A stretch of 64,000 nt of DNA from Pseudoips prasinana (lineage: Eukaryota > Arthropoda > Insecta > Lepidoptera > Nolidae): assembly GCA_951640165.1 (NCBI GenBank), contig OX621252.1, positions 18,497,934-18,561,933 of the forward strand. Direction: 5' to 3'. Of this stretch, positions 44,048 through 53,803 are shown one piece after another. The position numbers were made by a program, and so were the translations under genes. The notes beneath the pieces were generated by a model. It worked only from the letters and a program-made list of their open reading frames with translations. It was not told where the DNA came from and searched no databases. Every line of letters begins with the position of its first letter. Position 1 is the first letter of the stretch.

Positions 44048-47000
44048 AGGTACCACGAGGGTGCTGTGTGGTGACGGCCTAAGAATATCACCACCCCCTC
44101 TCATCCCGTGGGGGGACGTAAAAGTCGTCCCGAGGGAAATATATACACCAGAGAACGGGCAGCAGCGTTCTCCTGAGTACCATGTTCACCTTACTGCGAT
44201 CGCCAACCCGTCTGCCAAGCGTGGCGATTATGGCAAATCCCCTCAAATGATGGACACAACTAAACCGCGGCCCCCTTTCCCCGGCAGCCCTGCTATTCCC
44301 AGCCGTGGTAACAGCCGTGGTTTTGCAGGGCAGGGGGTGCTAAGAATCCCCGGCAGATTCCACGTGACCAAAAACGACGACCTCTGGCCCTGGCAACGTT
44401 TAACACACGAACACTGCGCTCCGACGAGAAGATAACCGAACTGGAGGAAGAACTGAGCAGGTTACATTGGGATATTGTAGGATTATCTGAAGTCCGAAGA
44501 GAGGGGCAGGACTCGATAATACTGAAATCCGGAAACCTGCTCTATTACCGGGAGGGTGACCAACTATCCCAAGGTGGTGTCGGGTTCATAGTCCACAAGT
44601 CCCTCGTGAACAACGTAGTGAAAATCGAGAGTGTGTCGACGAGGGTTGCGTACCTTATACTCAGAATCACCAGGCGGTATTCGCTGAAGGTTATACAGGT
44701 ATACGCACCTACTTTGACATACTCCGATGATGCAGTCGAGGTCATGTATGAGGACATTTCCAGAGCCATACATACCTCGAACTCTTATTTCACTGTGGTC
44801 ATGGGGGACTTCAACGCGAAGCTGGGCAAACGAATCGGTGATGAGCTGAAAGTGGGGCAATTTGGAACCGGGGATCGGAACCCCCGAGGCCAGATGTTGG
44901 CCGACTTCATGGAGAAGGAGGGTCTCTTTATGATGAATTCCTTCTTCAGGAAGCCGGCACATCGTAAATGGACCTGGGTGAGCCCCGATGGGAAAACTAA
45001 AAACGAGATAGACTTCATCCTGTCGACGAGGAGACAAGTATTCAATGATGTCTCTGTGATCAATGCGGTTAAGACCGGGAGCGATCACAGACTGGTCAGA
45101 GGCTCATTGAACCTAAATGTCAAACTCGAGAGGTCCCGACTGATGAAGTCTACGCTCCGTCCCATACCGTTCCACCTCCAAAACCCCGAACCCTTTCAAC
45201 TCAAACTTCAGAACCGATTCGAATGCCTAGCAGACTGTGAAGAAGTGGATACATACCACGACAGGTTCGTGGAAGCTGTCCATACGGCCGGGTCTAACTT
45301 CTACAAAACCCGCCGTACAAATGGAACCAAAAAGATCTCCGACCATACCCTACAGCTTATGGAAGAAAGGCGGAAAATGATTCTAACATCCTCATGTGAT
45401 GCTGCCAGATACAGGCAGCTCAACAGACAAATCTCAAAGTCTCTGACTCGCGACACACGCCAATTTAATACTATTAGTATAAAAGAGGCCATCGAGCGGA
45501 ATAGAGGCTCTAAAGTGTTCGCAAGAGATTTGTCTATTGGGCAAAGCCAACTGACGAAGCTGAAGACTGAGGATGGTAGAATCGTCACGTCAAAACCAGA
45601 GTTGCTAGGTGAGATCGAAAAGTTCTACGGACAGTTATACACGACAACGCGACTTCCTGTCAATAGTCATGCCGATCCAAGAGCAAGACTAACCCGACAC
45701 TACACCCAAGATATCCCGGACGTCAGCCTGTACGAGATTAGAATGGCTCTCAAACAACTAAAAAACAACAAGGCGCCGGGTGATGATGGAGTTACAGCTG
45801 AGCTTCTGAAGGCGGGTGGTACACCGATCCTACGGGCCCTTCAGAAGTTATTCAACTCCGTCATACTCGAAGGTCAAACGCCAAAAGCATGGCACAGGAG
45901 TGTGGTGGTGCTTTTCTTCAAAAAGGGCGATAAAACCCTATTGAAGAATTACAGACCCATCTCACTGCTGAGCCATGTTTACAAGTTGTTTTCGAGAGTC
46001 ATTACGAATCGTCTCGCACGAAGGTTTGACGACTTCCAGCCTCCCGAACAAGCCGGATTCCAAAAAGGCTACAGTACCATAGACCACATACATACGCTGC
46101 GGCAAGTTATACAGAAGACAGAGGAGTATAACCAGCCATTATGCTTAGCGTTTGTGAACTATGAGAAAGCCTTTGATTCTATCGAAACATGGGCCGTGCT
46201 GAGGTCTCTTCAAAGGTGCCAAATTGACTATCGGTATGTCCAGGTGTTAAAGTGTTTGTACGAAAACGCCACCATGTCAATCCGACTTCAGGACCAGAAC
46301 TCGAAACCTATTCAATTGCAGCGAGGCGTGAGACAGGGAGACGTCATATCTCCGAAACTGTTCACCGCTGCATTGGAAGATGTTTTCAAGCTTCTGGACT
46401 GGGAAGGCTTTGGCATCAATGTCAATGGCGAGTACATCACCCACCTTAGATTTGCCGACGACATATTAGTCATGGCTGAGACCCTTGACGACCTCGGTAC
46501 AATGCTCGATGGCCTCAGTAGAGTCTCTCAACAAGTGGGTCTGAAAATGAACATGGATAAGACGAAAATCATGTCGAACATCCATGTTGCACCCACTCTA
46601 GTTAAGGTTGGAGACTCTGCACTCGAAGTTGTTGAGAACTATATTTACCTAGGACAGACCATCCAACTAGGTAGGTCCAACTTCGAAAAGGAGGTCAATC
46701 GTAGAATCCAACTCGGCTGGGCAGCGTTCGGGAAGCTACGTAATATCTTCTCATCCCAAATGCCGCAGTGTCTCAAGTCGAAAGTCTTCGACCAGTGTGT
46801 GTTGCCAGTGATGACTTACGGAACAGAGACGTGGTCGCTCACTATGGGCCTTATCAGGCGGCTCAAGGTCACCCAAAGAGCAATGGAAAGGGCTATGCTT
46901 GGAGTTTCCCTGCGAGATCGAATAAGAAATGCTGAGATCCGCAGGCGAACTAAAGTAGCCGGCATAGCCCAAAGAATTGCCAAACTGAAGTGGCAGTGGG

Positions 47001-47251
47001 CAGGGCACATAGCTCGTAGAACTGACGGCCGATGGGGCAGAAAGGTTCGCGAGTGGCGACCACGAACCGGAAGACGCAGCGTGGGCAGGCCTCCTACACG
47101 GTGGACCGACGATCTTGTGCGGGTCGCGGGAAGCCGCTGGATGCGGGCAGCGCAGGACCGGCTATTGTGGAGATCCTTGGGGGAGGTCTTTGTCCAGCAG
47201 TGGACGTCTTTCGGCTGATATGATGATGATATGATGAGGTACCACGAGGGT
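44048..47251 (+). mobile_element. Full-length RTE-clade LINE with 15-bp target duplication
   Basis: AGGTACCACGAGGGT is present at 44048-44062 and again at 47237-47251. The element between is 3174 bp. It starts GCTGTGTGGTGACGGC and ends GGCTGATATGATGATGATAT, the short TGATGA-type repeat tail of RTE elements. Complete length and a perfect target duplication indicate a young insertion, placed in the second visible intron of the Ig receptor, in sense orientation. Confidence 0.9.
44312..47218 (+). CDS. RTE endonuclease-reverse transcriptase, catalytic Asp changed to Asn
   Basis: The frame is open from 44312 (after a stop at 44309) to the TGA at 47216. The apurinic-type endonuclease is visible upstream of the first common start codon, beginning ATFNTRTLRSDEK (from about 44393), then DIVGLSEVRREGQD, VVMGDFNAKLG and GSDHRLVRGS. 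The RT follows with NNKAPGDDGV, NYRPISLLSHVYKL, EQAGFQKGYSTIDH, LQRGVRQGDVISPKLF and motif C RFADDILVM. Motif A reads LAFVNYEKAFDSIE. The first position, normally Asp (FIDYEKAFD), is Asn because of an AAC codon at 46157-46159. The C-terminal part has VLPVMTYGTETW and LRDRIRNAEIRRRTK. Apart from this one substitution the protein looks complete, so the copy is probably polymerase-dead. Translation may start at a non-ATG codon or at an upstream ATG; the start is not settled. Confidence 0.9.
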   Translation, partial: QPWFCRAGGAKNPRQIPRDQKRRPLALATFNTRTLRSDEKITELEEELSRLHWDIVGLSEVRREGQDSIILKSGNLLYYREGDQLSQGGVGFIVHKSLVNNVVKIESVSTRVAYLILRITRRYSLKVIQVYAPTLTYSDDAVEVMYEDISRAIHTSNSYFTVVMGDFNAKLGKRIGDELKVGQFGTGDRNPRGQMLADFMEKEGLFMMNSFFRKPAHRKWTWVSPDGKTKNEIDFILSTRRQVFNDVSVINAVKTGSDHRLVRGSLNLNVKLERSRLMKSTLRPIPFHLQNPEPFQLKLQNRFECLADCEEVDTYHDRFVEAVHTAGSNFYKTRRTNGTKKISDHTLQLMEERRKMILTSSCDAARYRQLNRQISKSLTRDTRQFNTISIKEAIERNRGSKVFARDLSIGQSQLTKLKTEDGRIVTSKPELLGEIEKFYGQLYTTTRLPVNSHADPRARLTRHYTQDIPDVSLYEIRMALKQLKNNKAPGDDGVTAELLKAGGTPILRALQKLFNSVILEGQTPKAWHRSVVVLFFKKGDKTLLKNYRPISLLSHVYKLFSRVITNRLARRFDDFQPPEQAGFQKGYSTIDHIHTLRQVIQKTEEYNQPLCLAFVNYEKAFDSIETWAVLRSLQRCQIDYRYVQVLKCLYENATMSIRLQDQNSKPIQLQRGVRQGDVISPKLFTAALEDVFKLLDWEGFGINVNGEYITHLRFADDILVMAETLDDLGTMLDGLSRVSQQVGLKMNMDKTKIMSNIHVAPTLVKVGDSALEVVENYIYLGQTIQLGRSNFEKEVNRRIQLGWAAFGKLRNIFSSQMPQCLKSKVFDQCVLPVMTYGTETWSLTMGLIRRLKVTQRAMERAMLGVSLRDRIRNAEIRRRTKVAGIAQRIAKLKWQWAGHIARRTDGRWGRKVREWRPRTGRRSVGRPPTRWTDDLVRVAGSRWMRAAQDRLLWRSLGEVFVQQWTSFG

Positions 47252-47520
47252 AGTTGATTGATTAATCTAGCTTTTTACTACGGACTGGTGAAGCTTGAGT
47301 ATCAGGGTTTAATAAGGTTAGTCATCTTTGTCCAAGTTTGTTGTAATCGTAGTTGTAATAGATAAATTTATAAGAATATCGAAACGTACTCATTACGTTC
47401 TCATTCGTCCGATCGACGAATTTATGTAGAAACGTGAAACGTTATTCAATTTTGAATTCCAAATACACCGTGATCTAACAACTATAATGAAGAACAGGAA
47501 TCTGGATGAAGAACAGTAAT

Positions 47521-48110
47521 CCTACTAATATTGTAAATGCGAAAGTATACATGTTTGCTACTCTTTCACACAAAAACTACGGAACGGATTTTGATGAAAC
47601 TTTGTAGTAATATAGCTTATATATCCGAATAACACATAGGCTATAACACTAATATTAAGAATGGGAAAGTTTGTAAGTATGGATGTATACATATACCTCT
47701 ATATGGATGTTTGTTACTCTTTGACGCAAAAGTTACCGGACGGATTTTGATGAAACTTTGTAATAATATAGCTAATATATCCGAATAACACATAGGCTAT
47801 CACACTAATATTAAGAATGGGAAAGTTTGTAAGTATGGATGTATACATATACCTCTATATGGATGTTTGTTACTCTTTGACGCAAAAGCTAACGGACGGA
47901 TTTTGATGAAACTTTGTAATAATATAGCTTATATATCCGAATAACACATAAGCTTCACACTAATATTATAAAGGCGAAATTTTGTGAGTGTGTATGTTTG
48001 TTACTCTTTGACGCAACAACTACCGGACGGATTTTGATGAAACTTTGTAGTAATATCGCTAATATATCCAAATAACACATAGACTATAATTTATAAAGTT
48101 TACGCTGGTA
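47521..48110 (+). repeat. Tandem array of Helitron-like 5' segments
   Basis: Four units begin near 47521, 47647, 47803 and 47958 with a period of about 156 bp. Each starts with CACTAATATT(A/G) and contains GATGTTTGTTACTCTTTGAC and GGATTTTGATGAAACTTTGT, ending CCGAATAACACATA(G/A)GC. Only the last unit runs on into AATTTATAAAGTTTACGCTGG. It lies about 90 bp upstream of exon c. Confidence 0.8.
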
Positions 48111-48200
48111 AAATACTCTGTGTACCCTCTATATTACCTACCTTCATGTACACATCTGTAGATTTCTTATAACATAACCTGAATGCTAGCTTTGTTTCAG

Positions 48201-48346
48201 TACGACCTACACTAGTGGAGATTCTAAACAAGCCTACAACATTATCTTCAGAGAGGTACATCACATTGACGTGCGTCTCCGAGGGCAGCCGACCGCCAGC
48301 CCACCTCACATGGTATAAAGACAACAGAAAATTCAAAAAAGGAAAG
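48201..48346 (+). CDS. Sidestep-like Ig receptor, exon c (first half of next Ig domain)
   Basis: Acceptor TTTGTTTCAG, donor GTAAAT. The first two bases complete a Leu codon from exon b, and the exon ends in phase 0. It encodes RPTLVEILNKPTTLSSERYI, then TLTCVSEGSRPPAHLTWYKD and NRKFKKGK. This is the start of an Ig domain with first cysteine and core Trp; the GSRPPAxxTWYKD motif is typical of Sidestep-family third Ig domains. It joins exons b and d in frame. Confidence 0.9.
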
Positions 48347-49171
48347 GTAAATATTGTGTTTATGGTCTCTTAAGCTTCATATAAATATGTTAAACGTTTG
48401 CTACATGTTTTACACGTGTTGTTTTAAAAATAAGTATAAAGATAATTAACTCTTGGACTAGCAATTCAAAAATAAAACTGTTGCTATTATAAACAACAGT
48501 CTTTGTTATATGTTTAGTATTTACACAAATAAAAGTCACAAAACTGTGTAATAGTTAAAACAGATTTCAAATATTTTATCAAATTAAGACAATAAATATT
48601 TGAACGTGACATTTATTATACGAATTAACCAACTTACTTTTTAATAAAATTATTTATTCTGATTTAATTTATTGAGCTTAACTTTATTACAAGCGTATTC
48701 AAATTATGGTGGTTACTATGTTGGCACTGCCTCATACTCATAATGTAAAATCAAAATTCAAACTTTTTATCGGTATTTGAATGTCTCGATCTTGCTTATT
48801 CAAAAGGGATTTGGTTCCACGTGGAACCAAATGGAAAATCTTCTTAATTTCAACGTTTATTTTTAGCAAACGATTTCAAGAAAATGTATATATACTATAT
48901 TTTGTTGAAGTTGCCAAATATGAAAGTTGAAGTCGATTGTATCTTTCTAAAAAGGTACCTAATTGTGTATGATCTTTATTTTTAGATTTTTTAATTTGTA
49001 GTAAAATTTATGTCTTATCCACATTGATGTCTTTGTTCAACATTACCCTGCCTTTTAAACCCGTTTTGTCACTTTTCTGTTCATTATATTATGACTGTAG
49101 GTAAGTACCATTATAAAGTAGGGATTTGCATGAAAGCGGGTCCTTTCAGAGTCTCATAATTTTATTCATAG
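48347..49171. other. Intron between exons c and d
   Basis: About 825 bp, AT-rich, no repeats recognised. It starts GTAAAT and ends CATAG. Confidence 0.7.
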
Positions 49172-49322
49172 GTAATAGAAGCAATGAACGAGACGTGGGT
49201 GAGCAGCCAAATGCAGTTCATGCCTCTTCCAGATGACGATGGAGTCCAACTCAAATGTCAAGCGGATAACAACGCTCTACCGGGACAGAGTCTAGAAGAT
49301 TCCTTTAAACTTGATGTCGTTT
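49172..49322 (+). CDS. Sidestep-like Ig receptor, exon d (second half of the Ig domain)
   Basis: Acceptor TTCATAG, donor GTAAGT. It starts in phase 0 and ends with one base (T) of a split codon, expected to be Tyr or similar. Contains VIEAMNETWVSSQMQFMPLP, then DDDGVQLKCQADNNALPGQS with the second Ig cysteine, and LEDSFKLDVV. An NET glycosylation site is present. The DDG..LxCxAxN pattern fits the family. The next exon was not found before the end of the window, implying a downstream intron of more than 14 kb. Confidence 0.9.
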
Positions 49323-49656
49323 GTAAGTTATTTTAATATACCCTTGATTTTTCTATGATAAAAATATCTTTTCCAAGGTTCAAAAAAATAAGTTCACCTC
49401 TAGAATCAATCAACAAAGTAACATAAAGAAGCTCTTCTAATGCCATAACTCGGGGATATAGACACTTAGCAGATAAAATGCTCAAGTAGGATTGACACAA
49501 AAACTAACAGAAACTCAACAAGTAATTTGTAAACAGATATATTTTTGAACGAAATGTAAAGGTTTGATTCCCAATTTATTGGACTATATCTATGCACGCG
49601 CCACCCAAAGCTTCCAAATCAAAAATAATGACCTACAACTACGACAACAAAATGAT
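49323..49656. other. Start of the downstream intron
   Basis: AT-rich; nothing recognised. Confidence 0.5.
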
Positions 49657-49719
49657 GTACAGACGCCAGCACATCATGCTACCCCAATCTGTCAAATTTC
49701 CCCAATTGAAAGTGAACCT

Positions 49720-51227
49720 ATCAATACTCCTACAATCCAATATCAATACTTTCATGTTTCTCTAAATTGTTTGAGTCTCTTCTGTATCCCATCATAACAA
49801 ATTTAGTAAATAATAGTATTTCCGACAACCAACATGGATTTCGTAAAGGCCGTTCTGTACTCTCAAACTTAGTCCCCTTTATTTCAGATATATCTCAAAC
49901 AGTTGATTCCGGTTTACAGGTAGACGCAATTTATACCGATTTCAGCAGCGCCTTTGATAAAGTTAACCACCAAATCCTTATGCAAAAATTGGAAGTGTAC
50001 GGTGTGGCAGGAACGCTACTGAATTGGTTCAGATCTTATTTGCATGGTAGACCCCAGAGTGTAGTCGTCAATGGATATGAATCCCAAACTTATTTCGCTG
50101 AATCTGGCGTCCCACAAGGATCCCATCTGGGACCGGTTCTCTTTTTAATATTTATTAACGATTTATCTTATCGCATTAAACATTGTAAAATTTCTCTATT
50201 CGCTGATGATCTAAAAATTTTTCGTACAGTTAAGTCATTTACAGATTCAAACTTGATACAAGACGACATAAATGAGATTCTGGATTGGTGTAATTTGAAC
50301 CGCATGACTCTCAACGTTGACAAATGTTACCATATTAAATATACCAAGAAAAAAAAACCGCTTGTGACAAACTACGAGATTGCTGGCAAGTCTCTAACTG
50401 AAGTTGAGGAAATACGAGATCTGGGCGTCATCATTGACAAAAAGTTAACGTTTGTGTCACATATAGATAAGGCAATTTCCAAAGGTGCCCAAATGCTCGG
50501 CTTTCTAAGAAGAAATACTGTCGGCTTTGGCAATGTTAACACAAAAATACTTTTGTATAACGCACTCGTGCGCAGCAATCTCGAATATGGTAGTACTGTA
50601 TGGTCTCCATCCTATGTTGTTCATTCCCAACGAATTGAGAGCATTCAGCGGAAGTTCACAAGACATTTAGCATTCTCATGCAGCGGCTTCTCTCATAGAA
50701 ATCCATACGAACAACGCTTATCTAAATTTAGAATGACCACCCTTCATGATCGTAGACGTATTCAAGACTTATGTTTTCTTCACAAATTGCTCAATAACCA
50801 AATACAGTGTAGCCATCTATTACAGAAAGTATCTCTAGCAATCCCCTATCATCATCCAAGACACAAAACAAAAAAAATATTTCATACCTCTTTTTCAAAA
50901 ACTAACTTGGGCCAACGGTCTCCTATTAACAGAACACTGAACTTGTACAATTTTATCCAAACCCGCGATCCAAGCATTGACATCTTTCACGATTCATTTA
51001 ATAAATTTAAGTCCAAATTACAAAAAAATATCCAATAGTTACTAACAATGTACATATTTAAATTATATACTTATAATAAAATTATGCTATGTATCGGCAA
51101 ATGTTATGTACACCATCAGTGTCATGTGTATCAGAATTATACTGGTAATAATGTTGCAATAATTGTTATAATACATATGATGTGGTTGTACTAATAAATA
51201 AATATATAAATAAAAAAAAAAAAAAAA
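49720..51227 (+). mobile_element. 5'-truncated LINE, Jockey/CR1 group, in a MITE
   Basis: The insertion begins within the RT at the NYRPIS block (here YNPISILSCFSKLFE) and ends in an A-rich tail at 51200-51227. It is younger than the MITE it interrupts. Its 3' UTR runs from 51039. Confidence 0.85.
49767..51038 (+). CDS. LINE reverse transcriptase fragment
   Basis: The open frame continues upstream to 49720 without a start codon, so 49767 is an arbitrary first possible start. RT blocks: QHGFRKGRS (22-30), motif A AIYTDFSSAFDKV with Asp58, SGVPQGSHLGP (113-123) and motif C FADD (145-148). The C-terminal region includes LVRSNLEYGSTVW and PYEQRLSKFR, matching the layout of the LINE at 1595 (YVRSHLEYASQIW, TYEQRCVKLH) but diverged enough to be a separate family. 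Catalytic residues are intact, but the copy lacks endonuclease and the first RT block. Confidence 0.85.
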   Translation: MFESLLYPIITNLVNNSISDNQHGFRKGRSVLSNLVPFISDISQTVDSGLQVDAIYTDFSSAFDKVNHQILMQKLEVYGVAGTLLNWFRSYLHGRPQSVVVNGYESQTYFAESGVPQGSHLGPVLFLIFINDLSYRIKHCKISLFADDLKIFRTVKSFTDSNLIQDDINEILDWCNLNRMTLNVDKCYHIKYTKKKKPLVTNYEIAGKSLTEVEEIRDLGVIIDKKLTFVSHIDKAISKGAQMLGFLRRNTVGFGNVNTKILLYNALVRSNLEYGSTVWSPSYVVHSQRIESIQRKFTRHLAFSCSGFSHRNPYEQRLSKFRMTTLHDRRRIQDLCFLHKLLNNQIQCSHLLQKVSLAIPYHHPRHKTKKIFHTSFSKTNLGQRSPINRTLNLYNFIQTRDPSIDIFHDSFNKFKSKLQKNIQ

Positions 51228-51496
51228 GAACCTTATGCTTAAATGTTAAAGTTTAAAAATCTATAAAAGAAATTTGACAGATTGAGGTCGCTGGATGCGC
51301 TGGCGCCTGTACAAGTTGCCAATACTGCAGGTGCTGCCATCCAGTAGGATGTGACAACAAATATCAACACTGTTTCTGATAATCATAAATACTTCAAAGT
51401 CCTTAAGTCATAGAAAACGAAATTATAGTACGCAATAACAAAAATTACTTCTTAACGTGTTTTTATTACATTGACTGTAAATTCATTAATTCATTT

Positions 51497-51945
51497 TATA
51501 CATACATACATAGACTCACGCCTGTTTCCCAGAGGGGTAGGCAGAGACAACGGACTTCCATTTATCACGATCCTTGCATACCTCTTTCGCTTCGTTTACT
51601 GACATAATATTCTTCATACATGCTCGCCGGTTTAGGGTACTTCTGACCTGACCTTTCTTAAGTACGTCTCCGATTCATTTTATAAATTATATTTTTTGGT
51701 TATTAAGAATTTGGTACTAGTTTAAATCTAGAAATTCTTACAAAATAAGCTGCAGATCTGTACGTAAAAGAAGTCATTAATATATCCATTTGTATATACA
51801 CACATTCATAAAGTCTTATTTTTTCCCCAGACGGGTAAACAAACGGGTTTCCATTTGCTACAATCCTTTCATACCACTCTTCAACCTTCACTTGCGTTAC
51901 ATTTAAATTTTTTTAAATTTTCATACATGACTAAACCATGTCGGT
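51497..51945 (-). repeat. LINE 3'-end fragments
   Basis: The segment 51497-51675 matches the 3' end of the LINE at 14884 (TACATACATAGACTCACGCC then TGTTTCCCAGAGG). A second, more diverged copy of the same region occurs at about 51812-51945 (CCCCAGACGGGTAAACAAAC, GGTTTCCATTTGC). Confidence 0.65.
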
Positions 51946-52269
51946 TTTTTCATTCCACGCCATCATGCGTAAGCGATGCGCTTCTATTATGAACAGGGTA
52001 CGCGGCAGTCCCAATAGCATATTAAACACGATCGTGGACCGGTGGGACAGCCCAATACTGGAACATTGGATGCGCAAACATACCCCAATGGGGTGTTTTT
52101 TGAATGTTTAGCTTTACTAACAGTAGTGTTTAAGTTCATAAATTATTTACTAACAAAAATGGATTCTAATTATCTGAAATAAATTATTATTATTATTAGT
52201 CAGTTAATTTCGAAAATATCTCCAACTTGGTCTTAGTACGTTAAACGTTGTATCCTTTGCATGAGTACC
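51946..52269. other. Unannotated stretch
   Basis: No feature recognised. Confidence 0.4.
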
Positions 52270-52453
52270 ATCCACACCATGGAGCTATTACAAAGAGGAG
52301 ACGGCCTAAGCAACTGAGCACTGTGATTTTCAACTGAGTCCAAACGTCATCATGTAGGCGTGGCCTAAGTCAATGTATTGTTGGCGTTCGTCCTGTGCAC
52401 AACTACGTCACGTTCACAATTTACAGCTATATTTGCGCTAGAAGATAAAAATA

Positions 52454-52530
52454 ATGAAGTGTTGTGTTTTATCTTGTAAAAACTACTCGGACAGACGTTC
52501 TAATGCTATGGATGGTATCAAATTTCATTT
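52454..52530 (+). pseudogene. THAP domain, first exon of a P-like transposase
   Basis: Reads MKCCVLSCKNYS then NAMDGIKFH and stops at a GTAAAT donor-like site (52531). This gives the N-terminal CxxxC half of a THAP C2CH zinc finger plus the conserved FH. Without splicing, the frame ends three codons on. The second half is found at 53309-53422. The exon starts 176 bp inside the left terminal repeat, as expected for the first exon of a P transposase. Confidence 0.75.
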
Positions 52531-53084
52531 GTAAATAATTTTATTCGATTTTTTATCAAAATAGTTCTAGAAAATTCCCTTAACGTCGGCGTTTCGAAAC
52601 ATAATTCTACACGACATTAGATGGCGATACTTGGGGTCATGGGAATAAAAAATATTTAGGTACGCAGAGCTCAGTACTATCATAATCTAATAATCGTATG
52701 TACTGAAATTTGTTTTACATTCATTCGTAAAACCCCTTTAATGGCCAAAATACATTTTTGTAGCTTTTAATATAATTTCTTTTTAAAAAACCGCCATCTA
52801 TCGAACAAATATGTACATAACAAAAACAGGGCCGTAATTAGGATCCAGTTATTTTACCTAATGTCCCGCAGCTGTATCATAAATATAAAGTACTTAAACA
52901 TGGAATGCACTGCACAAAAAAAAATACAATCTCCTATAAATTAAATATTCTATGTACAGTAATTTAATTAAAGTACCTACTTCCCTTCGTTAGTATGCTC
53001 GTTGTTTACTTAATTTAAAGTACTTCAAGCCTACCTAGTTTATTAAGTCAAATTTTATATTATGTATGTTCTAGATTGCCATCT

Positions 53085-53308
53085 GAAGATAATAATAATA
53101 ATAATAATAATAATATCTGGGGACAATGTCACACAGATCAGCCTAGCCCCAAACTAAGCAAAGCTTGTACTATGGGTACCAGGCGACGATATACATACTT
53201 ATATAGATAGATAAATACATATATACATAGAAAACATCCATGACTCAGAAACAAATATTCGTGCTCATCACACAAATATTTGCACTTACCGGGATTCGAA
53301 CCCAGGAC
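53085..53308 (-). repeat. tRNA-derived SINE, family T1, 5'-truncated, inside the P-like element
   Basis: From the (ATA)n tail at 53085-53113 to the B box region GGTTCGAATCCC (53289-53300). The first about 45 bp of the head are missing. It lies immediately before the second THAP segment and probably removed that exon's acceptor. Confidence 0.8.
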
Positions 53309-53422
53309 CATAATCTAAGACAACAATGGATAACAAAAATTAACAGACAAGACTGGGCTCCGATTAATTATACAAAAATTTGTTCTTGCCATTTTAATGA
53401 TGAAGACTTCGTAGTAACAAAA
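53309..53422 (+). pseudogene. THAP domain, second half
   Basis: Reads HNLRQQWITKINRQDWAP then INYTKICSCHFNDEDF. It contains the conserved Trp, the WxP, and the CxxH (CSCH) and HF that complete the THAP finger begun at 52454. Its left side joins a truncated SINE, and its right side runs into a GGGTTCCG-type repeat at about 53413-53425. No leucine zipper or RNase H-like catalytic segment follows. Confidence 0.75.
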
Positions 53423-53700
53423 AAACTGGCAAAGTGCGAGTCGGACTCACACACGAAGGGTTCCGTACCATTATCTACAAAAACGAGCAAAAAAATCACG
53501 TTTGTTGTATGGGAGCCCCCTTAAATATTTATTTTATTTTGTTGTTATATCGGCAACAGAATTACTAACATCATCTGTCAAAATTTCAACTGTCTAAATA
53601 AGTCATTTACAAAATAAAACAAGCTCATAATCTTCATTCGTCATTCAACAATAAACTTTTTATTCTAACATTTATTTTATAATAATATCACTGTCAATAT
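53413..53700 (+). repeat. GGGTTCCG-type repeat fragment
   Basis: CTGGCAAAGTGCGAGTCGGAC then ACACGAAGGGTTCCGTACC is the same end as the start of the copies at 27026 and 34371, but the body (AAATCACGTTTGTTGTATGG then GAGCCCCC) belongs to another subfamily. The right limit is uncertain. Confidence 0.55.
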
Positions 53701-53751
53701 AAAAAATTGATATCATTATGGTTCGTAAAAGTTAAAAAAATAGTACCCCAG

Positions 53752-53803
53752 GGGCCCTACTCATAATTTTCGTACCAGGGTACGAAAATTATGAGTAGGG
53801 CCC
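53752..53803. repeat. Perfect hairpin
   Basis: GGGCCCTACTCATAATTTTC then GTA, a 6-bp centre, and the exact complement; arms are 23 bp. It could form a strong stem or be a tiny palindromic element inside the P-like transposon. Confidence 0.85.

Larger units (their letters stand above)
49657..51312. mobile_element. MITE family A copy split by a LINE
   Basis: The left half (49657-49719, GTACAGACGCCAGCACATC) and right half (51228-51312, ending GGATGCGCTGGCGCCTGTAC) rejoin into one MITE like those at 6608 and 13720. The short phrase GAACCT occurs at both junctions (ending 49719, starting 51228) and is the target duplication of the inserted LINE. Confidence 0.8.

Noticed and set aside
43968..44435. 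155-residue plus-strand frame as a possible RTE ORF1
   Set aside because: It begins in the 5S SINE outside the RTE target duplication and overlaps the true endonuclease frame in another phase.
47521..48110. CRISPR-like array of four repeats
   Set aside because: Repeats of about 156 bp without unique spacers in a eukaryotic genome; each unit is part of a Helitron-like element.
53240..53524. 94-residue frame taken as one protein
   Set aside because: Only its middle is THAP-like; the left part is translated SINE and the right part translated GGGTTCCG-type repeat.
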